From Streptomyces sp. ISL-1 (GTDB lineage Bacteria; Actinomycetota; Actinomycetes; Streptomycetales; Streptomycetaceae): a stretch of DNA of 64,000 nucleotides. The notes beneath the pieces are model-generated. The model did not search any database. It was given only the letters and a program-made list of their open reading frames with translations, and was not told where the DNA came from. The stretch is from NCBI RefSeq assembly GCF_018614585.1, contig NZ_JAGGOI010000024.1, positions 62,001 through 126,000 on the forward strand, read 5' to 3'. Below are positions 60,069 to 64,000 of the stretch, one piece after another. Position 1 is the first letter of the stretch. Each line of letters starts with the position of its first letter. A program made the position numbers and the translations under genes.

Positions 60069-61247
60069 TTAGTAGATCGGCTTGTCCGGCTCGATCTGGT
60101 TGACCCACCCGATCACGCCGCCGCCGACGTGCACCGCGTCCGCGAAGCCCGCGGACTTGAGCACCGCGAGGACTTCCGCACTGCGGACACCCGTCTTGCA
60201 GTGCAGGACGATCTTCTTGTCCTGCGGCAGCGTCGCCAGCGCGGTGCCCATCAGGAACTCGTTCTTCGGGATCAGCCTGGCGCCGGGGATCGAGACGATC
60301 TCGTACTCGTTGACCTCACGGACGTCGATGATCTCGATGCTCTCGCCGTCGTCGATCCACTCCTTGAGCTGCTTGGGAGTGATCGTCGAACCGGCCGCCG
60401 CCTCCTGGGCCTCCTCGGACACGACGCCGCAGAAGGCCTCGTAGTCGATGAGCTCGGTGACGGTGGGGTTCTCGCCGCAGACCGCGCACTCCGGGTCCTT
60501 GCGGACCTTGACCTGGCGGTACTGCATCTCCAGGGCGTCGTAGATCATCAGCCGGCCTACCAGCGGCTCGCCGATGCCCGCGAGCAGCTTGATGGCCTCG
60601 TTGACCTGGATGGAGCCGATGGACGCGCAGAGCACGCCGAGCACGCCGCCCTCGGCGCAGCTCGGGACCATGCCGGGCGGCGGGGGCTCGGGGTAGAGGC
60701 AGCGGTAGCAGGGACCGTGCTCCGACCAGAACACGCTGGCCTGGCCGTCGAAGCGGTAGATGGAGCCCCAGACGTACGGCTTGTTCAGCAGCACGCACGC
60801 GTCGTTGACCAGGTAGCGGGTCGCGAAGTTGTCCGTGCCGTCGACGATCAGGTCGTACTGGCTGAAGATGTCCATCACGTTCTCGGCCTCGAGCCGCTCT
60901 TCGTGCAGGACGACGTTCACGTACGGGTTGATGCCGAGCACCGAGTCCCTCGCGGACTGGGCCTTGGAGCGGCCGATGTCGGCCTGGCTGTGGATGATCT
61001 GGCGCTGCAGGTTCGACTCGTCGACCTCGTCGAACTCCACGATGCCGAGCGTGCCGACGCCCGCCGCGGCGAGGTACATCAGAGCCGGCGAACCCAGGCC
61101 GCCGGCGCCCACACACAGCACACGGGCGTTCTTCAGCCGCTTCTGCCCGTCCATCCCGACATCCGGGATGATCAGGTGGCGGGAGTACCTGCGGACCTCG
61201 TCGACGGTGAGCTCAGCAGCTGGCTCGACCAGGGGTGGCAGCGACAC
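60069..61247 (-). CDS. moeZ: MoeZ: MoeB-like adenylyltransferase with rhodanese domain
   Basis: 392 residues. N-terminal E1-like domain: RYSRHLIIPDVGMDGQKRLK, VLCVGAGGLGSPALMYLA (ATP-binding), DEVDESNLQRQIIHSQADIG, and zinc-type Cys pairs GPCYRCLYP and ECAVCGENP. C-terminal rhodanese with catalytic Cys in IVLHCKTGVRSAEVLAVL. In actinobacteria MoeZ activates and sulfurates several sulfur-carrier proteins (MoaD, CysO, ThiS). The GTG at 61247 follows GGAGTCCCC. Its last codons form the attR core, yet the protein is full length, so the insertion does not break it. Confidence 0.93.
   Translation of the reverse strand: MSLPPLVEPAAELTVDEVRRYSRHLIIPDVGMDGQKRLKNARVLCVGAGGLGSPALMYLAAAGVGTLGIVEFDEVDESNLQRQIIHSQADIGRSKAQSARDSVLGINPYVNVVLHEERLEAENVMDIFSQYDLIVDGTDNFATRYLVNDACVLLNKPYVWGSIYRFDGQASVFWSEHGPCYRCLYPEPPPPGMVPSCAEGGVLGVLCASIGSIQVNEAIKLLAGIGEPLVGRLMIYDALEMQYRQVKVRKDPECAVCGENPTVTELIDYEAFCGVVSEEAQEAAAGSTITPKQLKEWIDDGESIEIIDVREVNEYEIVSIPGARLIPKNEFLMGTALATLPQDKKIVLHCKTGVRSAEVLAVLKSAGFADAVHVGGGVIGWVNQIEPDKPIY
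60071..60081. repeat. right attachment repeat (attR) at the moeZ end
   Basis: The AGTAGATCGGC core spans the last codons of moeZ (Pro-Ile-Tyr) and the T of its TAA stop. The AA of the stop lies in element DNA. Adjacent is an inverted repeat CCGCTG-GT-CAGCGG (60046-60059). Confidence 0.75.
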
Positions 61248-61310
61248 GGGGACTCCGTTGGTCGGTATGTCAGTACGGTGGTTCTTTCCGTAACACTGCC
61301 ACGGCCCTCC

Positions 61311-62072
61311 TCATTCCGAGACACCCGGTCCGATCTGCGAGACGATTTCGTCCCAGTAGCCGGGCAGTGCCTCGAATGCGGTGCTATGTCCTCTGTGGTC
61401 GGAGCGCGCGGTCCGGTCGGTGAAGAAGATCGTCCCCGCGCCCTGCCAGCGCGCGATGCGGGTGGCCTCCTCCAGATGGGTGCGCGGCACCCCGTGGACG
61501 AAGTGCGCGAACCGCTCCGGCGGATAGTCCGCGGTCCACTCCGCCACCTGCGACCAGCGATAATCGGTCCATGGCCCGGAGAAGGTGACCAGCTGGTCGG
61601 CGACCTCCGCATAACCGGGGTAGGGGTGCGAGCCGTGGCCGAGGACCAGATGCCCGCCGTCGAGGACCGCCTCCAGCGTCGCCGTCGTACGCCGCACCTC
61701 GTGCAGATCGGCCCGGTCCGTAGGACAGCGATCCAGCAGGAAGCCGTCCACGCGGTACCACTCGAGGTAGTGCTGCGCATCGGAGACGACATCCCCGAAG
61801 GGGCGCGATCCGTGCGCCATGTCGATGTGCCCGAGCACCTGCACGCCCGCGTTGCGCACCTTGCCCGTGGCTTCCAGGCAGTGCGGGTCGGGGCGGTCGC
61901 CGGGGCCGTCGTCGACATTGAGGACGACCCAGTGCAAAGGCGTGCCGGGACGGGTCAGTTCGGCCCATTCGACGGGGGCGAGCAGCGGGTGGGCGTAGCC
62001 GGGGACACCGAAGCCGAGCCTCTCCGCGCTGGTCGCGGAGAGCTGGGTGCCGGTCGTGGTCAGATGCGGCAT
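61311..62072 (-). CDS. spherulation-specific family 4 protein
   Basis: 253 residues. The family pattern is GFGVPGYAHPLLAPVEWAEL, VVLNVDDGPGDRPDPHCLEA, GVQVLGHIDMAHGSRPFGDV, YRVDGFLLDRCPTDRADLH and GAGTIFFTDRTARSDHRGH, i.e. a TIM-barrel-like fold related to glycoside hydrolases. No signal peptide is seen. Its start overlaps the end of the epimerase by 13 bp, so the two are coupled. The activity is unknown, with a sugar-related role suggested by the neighbour. Confidence 0.85.
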   Translation of the reverse strand: MPHLTTTGTQLSATSAERLGFGVPGYAHPLLAPVEWAELTRPGTPLHWVVLNVDDGPGDRPDPHCLEATGKVRNAGVQVLGHIDMAHGSRPFGDVVSDAQHYLEWYRVDGFLLDRCPTDRADLHEVRRTTATLEAVLDGGHLVLGHGSHPYPGYAEVADQLVTFSGPWTDYRWSQVAEWTADYPPERFAHFVHGVPRTHLEEATRIARWQGAGTIFFTDRTARSDHRGHSTAFEALPGYWDEIVSQIGPGVSE

Positions 62073-63019
62073 GCTGCCTCCATCCAGATGTCGGCCAGGG
62101 ATTCTTCGAGGTTGATACGGGGACGCCAGCCGAGCCGGTCGCGGGCCGTGCGGACATCCGCCTGCTGCCAGCTGCCGCAGCCGTCGGGGTACGGCGCGGG
62201 GGTGGCGGACAGCTGCTCCAGTACGGATTCGGAGCGCGGCGCGCCGATGGACGGGCGGCCGGAGGGCCCGTCGAGCTCGTGCAGCGCGCCCGCGTAGCCC
62301 GCGACCCGGGCCAGCACGGCGGCCGCGTCGCGCAGCCGTACGGCACGTCCCGTGCCGATGTTGACGACGCCCTGCGCGGCGGACAGGGAGGCGGCGTGCA
62401 CGGCGCGCGCCACATCCCGTACGTCGACGAAGTCACGCTGCACTCCGAGGCCGCTGAGCTTCAGTTCGCCGTCGCCCGACTGCATGGCCCGGCGCATCGC
62501 CTCGGCGAGGCGGCCGAGCGGGGAGCCGGCCGGGGTGCCGGGGCCGACGGGCGAGAAGACCCGCAGTACGACGGCGTCCAGGCCGGAGCCGAGCACCAGC
62601 TCGGTGGCGGCGAGCTTGCTGACGCCGTACGGCCCGCCGGGGCGCGGAATCGCGTCCTCCGCGGTGGACGAGCCCTGCTGGGAGGGCCCGTACTCGGAGG
62701 CGCAGCCCAGCTGAACGAGCCGGGCGCCGCAGCCGCTGCGGCGCAGAGCCTCGCAGACGGTGGCGACGGCGACGGTGTTGTGCCTGGTCAGATCGCGGGC
62801 GCCGCCGCGGGTGGCGCCGGCGCAGTTGATGACGACGCCGGGGTGGACGGCGCCCAGGAAGCGGGTGAGCGCGCCCGGGCTGCCGCCGGCGAGGTCGAAG
62901 CGTACGTCGGCGTCGTCGCCGCGCCCGAGGGCGGTGAGGTGCACGGCCGGGTCGGCGAGCAGCCGGTCGGCGACGAAGCGGCCGAGGAATCCATTGGCAC
63001 CGAGCAGCAGCACCCTCAT
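62060..63019 (-). CDS. NAD-dependent epimerase/dehydratase
   Basis: 319 residues. Rossmann start MRVLLLGANGFLGRFVADRL, catalytic Ser/Tyr/Lys in LGCASEYGPSQQG and RPGGPYGVSKLAATELVL (YxxxK), VVLRVFSPVGPG, and DFVDVRDVARAVHAASL. An extended SDR acting on nucleotide sugars is likely. ATG 63019 is coupled to a 17-codon ORF by an ATGA overlap and is also preceded by GAGGGG. With the membrane protein upstream and the family 4 protein downstream it may serve surface polysaccharide synthesis. Confidence 0.88.
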   Translation of the reverse strand: MRVLLLGANGFLGRFVADRLLADPAVHLTALGRGDDADVRFDLAGGSPGALTRFLGAVHPGVVINCAGATRGGARDLTRHNTVAVATVCEALRRSGCGARLVQLGCASEYGPSQQGSSTAEDAIPRPGGPYGVSKLAATELVLGSGLDAVVLRVFSPVGPGTPAGSPLGRLAEAMRRAMQSGDGELKLSGLGVQRDFVDVRDVARAVHAASLSAAQGVVNIGTGRAVRLRDAAAVLARVAGYAGALHELDGPSGRPSIGAPRSESVLEQLSATPAPYPDGCGSWQQADVRTARDRLGWRPRINLEESLADIWMEAACRI

Positions 63020-63069
63020 CGCGCGGCCCCTCGGTGCCGACGGGCCGAAGTTGGGGGTTCGGGGGTCAT
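63016..63069 (-). CDS. 17-residue coupled leader ORF
   Basis: AAGGAGAAAGCGAC precedes an ATG at 63069 encoding MTPEPPTSARRHRGAAR and a TGA that overlaps the epimerase ATG. The ribosome site is better than that of the epimerase itself, so this ORF may set its translation, or may be a vestige of a longer epimerase N-terminus. Confidence 0.5.
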   Translation of the reverse strand: MTPEPPTSARRHRGAAR

Positions 63070-63081
63070 GTCGCTTTCTCC

Positions 63082-64000
63082 TTAAGGGTGTTGCTGTCGA
63101 TGCGGCTGCTGGTGCTGCCGGGGTTCGTCCGCCGTGTCGGCTCCGCGGACGGTCTGGACGGTGTGCGCCGAGGCCCGGGACAAGGCCGCGGTGGCGTGGG
63201 TCAGCAGGCCGAGGGCGGCGGCACCGCAGGCGATTGCCGGCAGGGATCCGGCGCCCCAGGAGCCGACCGCCGCCTCGATGGGGCTCGCCAGGAAGCCGCA
63301 GCGGGGCAGCCGTCCGGCCAGCAGCAGCACGGGGGCCGCGACTTCGGCGGCGCAGGCGGCGGCGAGTCCCGCGGCCGCGGCCGCGGCGAAGCCGTGGACG
63401 ATGAGCAGCCGGGCCAGGAAGAGCAGGGCGCCGAGGGCGACTGCGGGGGTGAGGGCCTTGTGCGGGAGGACGAGCCCGGCCAGCGCGAGGAGCGCGGTGA
63501 GGGCGCAGACGAAGAGCAGTGCGACTCCGAGCAGCAGGGGGCGTGCGCCGGACGCGAACTCCTCCAGACCACGGCTGCCGTCCAGCTTGCGCCGGGCGTG
63601 TACGGAGAACAGGCGGGCGCACCAGGCTGCCGGGGCGACGGCGAGGGCGAGGGCGACTAGCGGGGCGGCGGTCAGCGGCAGAGGTCCTTGGGGTCCCCCG
63701 CCGGCGATCTGCTCCAGCATGCCTTCGCCGTACGCCGCGTACGCCAGCAGCCAGAGAGTCCACAGGCGCAGCGCGGGGACGGTACGCCCCGCCGCGCGCA
63801 GCGGCCCGCGCCGCAGGCAGAGGGCGAGCGCGACGACGGTACCGACCGCGCCCGCGGCCCCCGCCACGAGCCGGGCCGCGCCGTCGGTCGCCTCCAGGCC
63901 GACGACGGCGAGGGCGCATACGGCGCCCGGCAACAGCGTGAGGAGCGCGCGCCCGGCGCGCCCGGCCTGTCCGGATCGCGATTCGTCGACGCGCGCCCCC
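63082..64000 (-). CDS. polytopic membrane protein, start beyond the window
   Basis: About 305 residues visible, open to the window edge. At least seven hydrophobic segments, including ALLTLLPGAVCALAVVGLEA, APLVALALAVAPAAWCARLF, LLLGVALLFVCALTALLALA, LGALLFLARLLIVHGFAAAA and GLAAACAAEVAAPVLLLAG; it ends QHQQPHRQQHP, a Gln/His tail. There is no catalytic motif. It could be a transporter or flippase for an envelope polymer, as suggested by the epimerase next to it. Its stop lies 13 bp before the leader ORF start. Confidence 0.7.
   Translation of the reverse strand, partial: GARVDESRSGQAGRAGRALLTLLPGAVCALAVVGLEATDGAARLVAGAAGAVGTVVALALCLRRGPLRAAGRTVPALRLWTLWLLAYAAYGEGMLEQIAGGGPQGPLPLTAAPLVALALAVAPAAWCARLFSVHARRKLDGSRGLEEFASGARPLLLGVALLFVCALTALLALAGLVLPHKALTPAVALGALLFLARLLIVHGFAAAAAAGLAAACAAEVAAPVLLLAGRLPRCGFLASPIEAAVGSWGAGSLPAIACGAAALGLLTHATAALSRASAHTVQTVRGADTADEPRQHQQPHRQQHP

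Larger units (their letters stand above)
45799..60081. mobile_element. AICE (integrative and conjugative element) in the 3' end of moeZ, about 14.3 kb
   Basis: The ends are an 11-bp direct repeat AGTAGATCGGC (45799-45809, 60071-60081), extended to 16/19 matches when the minus-strand form CCnGACnnGCCGATCTACT is compared. Integrase is the gene next to the left end. Inside are excisionase, RepSA-type initiator, Spd spread genes, TraB/FtsK translocase and a KorSA-like repressor, the full kit of pSAM2-type elements. The left repeat is followed by the former moeZ stop and terminator, and moeZ at the right is intact with a new stop. Cargo occupies 55.2-59.9 kb. The boundaries are inferred from sequence, not from an empty-site comparison. 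Confidence 0.82.

Overview
The window is GC-rich (about 70%) actinobacterial chromosome, almost certainly Streptomyces. The evidence is the codon usage, GTG starts behind GGAGG ribosome sites, a WblC/WhiB7 regulator, the AdnAB helicase-nuclease pair, mycoredoxin, TerD/AIM24 proteins, and a pSAM2-type integrative element. From memory, the gene order resembles the S. coelicolor core around SCO5177-SCO5208, but no alignment was run.

Layout. (1) 0-4.7 kb: end of an SMR efflux gene, a TetR regulator, histidinol-phosphatase (hisN), a CBS-domain protein, and a catalase divergent from a Fur/CatR-like repressor. An inverted repeat lies inside the catalase promoter. (2) 4.8-10.6 kb: two identical initiator tRNA genes flank a Sel1-repeat protein; a UPF0182 membrane protein follows. 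(3) 10.6-17 kb: PPA1309-family protein, PDZ/Lon-like secreted protease, a 56-residue membrane protein, moaE, an epimerase, a zincin-like protein and a Nudix hydrolase. (4) 17-24 kb: a TerD-AIM24 fusion with two further AIM24 genes, a metallopeptidase, a ThiF-like protein and an ABC1 kinase. (5) 24-25.5 kb: wblC with its leader ORF, attenuator and AT-rich promoter. (6) 25.5-39.2 kb: a DNA-repair and redox cluster (uvrD2, mycoredoxin, nudC, M20 peptidase, adnB, lipoprotein, adnA, alkyltransferase-like protein). (7) 39.3-45.6 kb: a lysyl-PG-synthase-like membrane protein carrying a pseudokinase-like segment, then two paralogous secreted alpha/beta-hydrolase lipoproteins.

(8) 45.8-60.08 kb: an integrated actinomycete integrative and conjugative element (AICE), about 14.3 kb, inserted in the 3' end of moeZ. 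An 11-bp direct repeat (AGTAGATCGGC) marks both ends. The left copy keeps the old stop codon and terminator of moeZ, while the element supplies a new TAA to the intact gene. One long minus-strand operon encodes integrase, excisionase, RepSA-type initiator, an ASCH protein, an unusual C5-cytosine methyltransferase, zinc-ribbon and Spd spread proteins, a TraB/FtsK translocase and an SCO3933-like protein. It diverges from a KorSA-like GntR repressor across an array of five AACTGGC operators. Cargo at the right end is a GNAT acetyltransferase, a TPR protein made of near-identical 120-bp repeats, a membrane PP2C phosphatase and a small unknown protein.

(9) 60-64 kb: moeZ, a spherulation-specific family 4 protein, an NAD-dependent epimerase preceded by a 17-codon coupled ORF, and a membrane protein cut by the window end.
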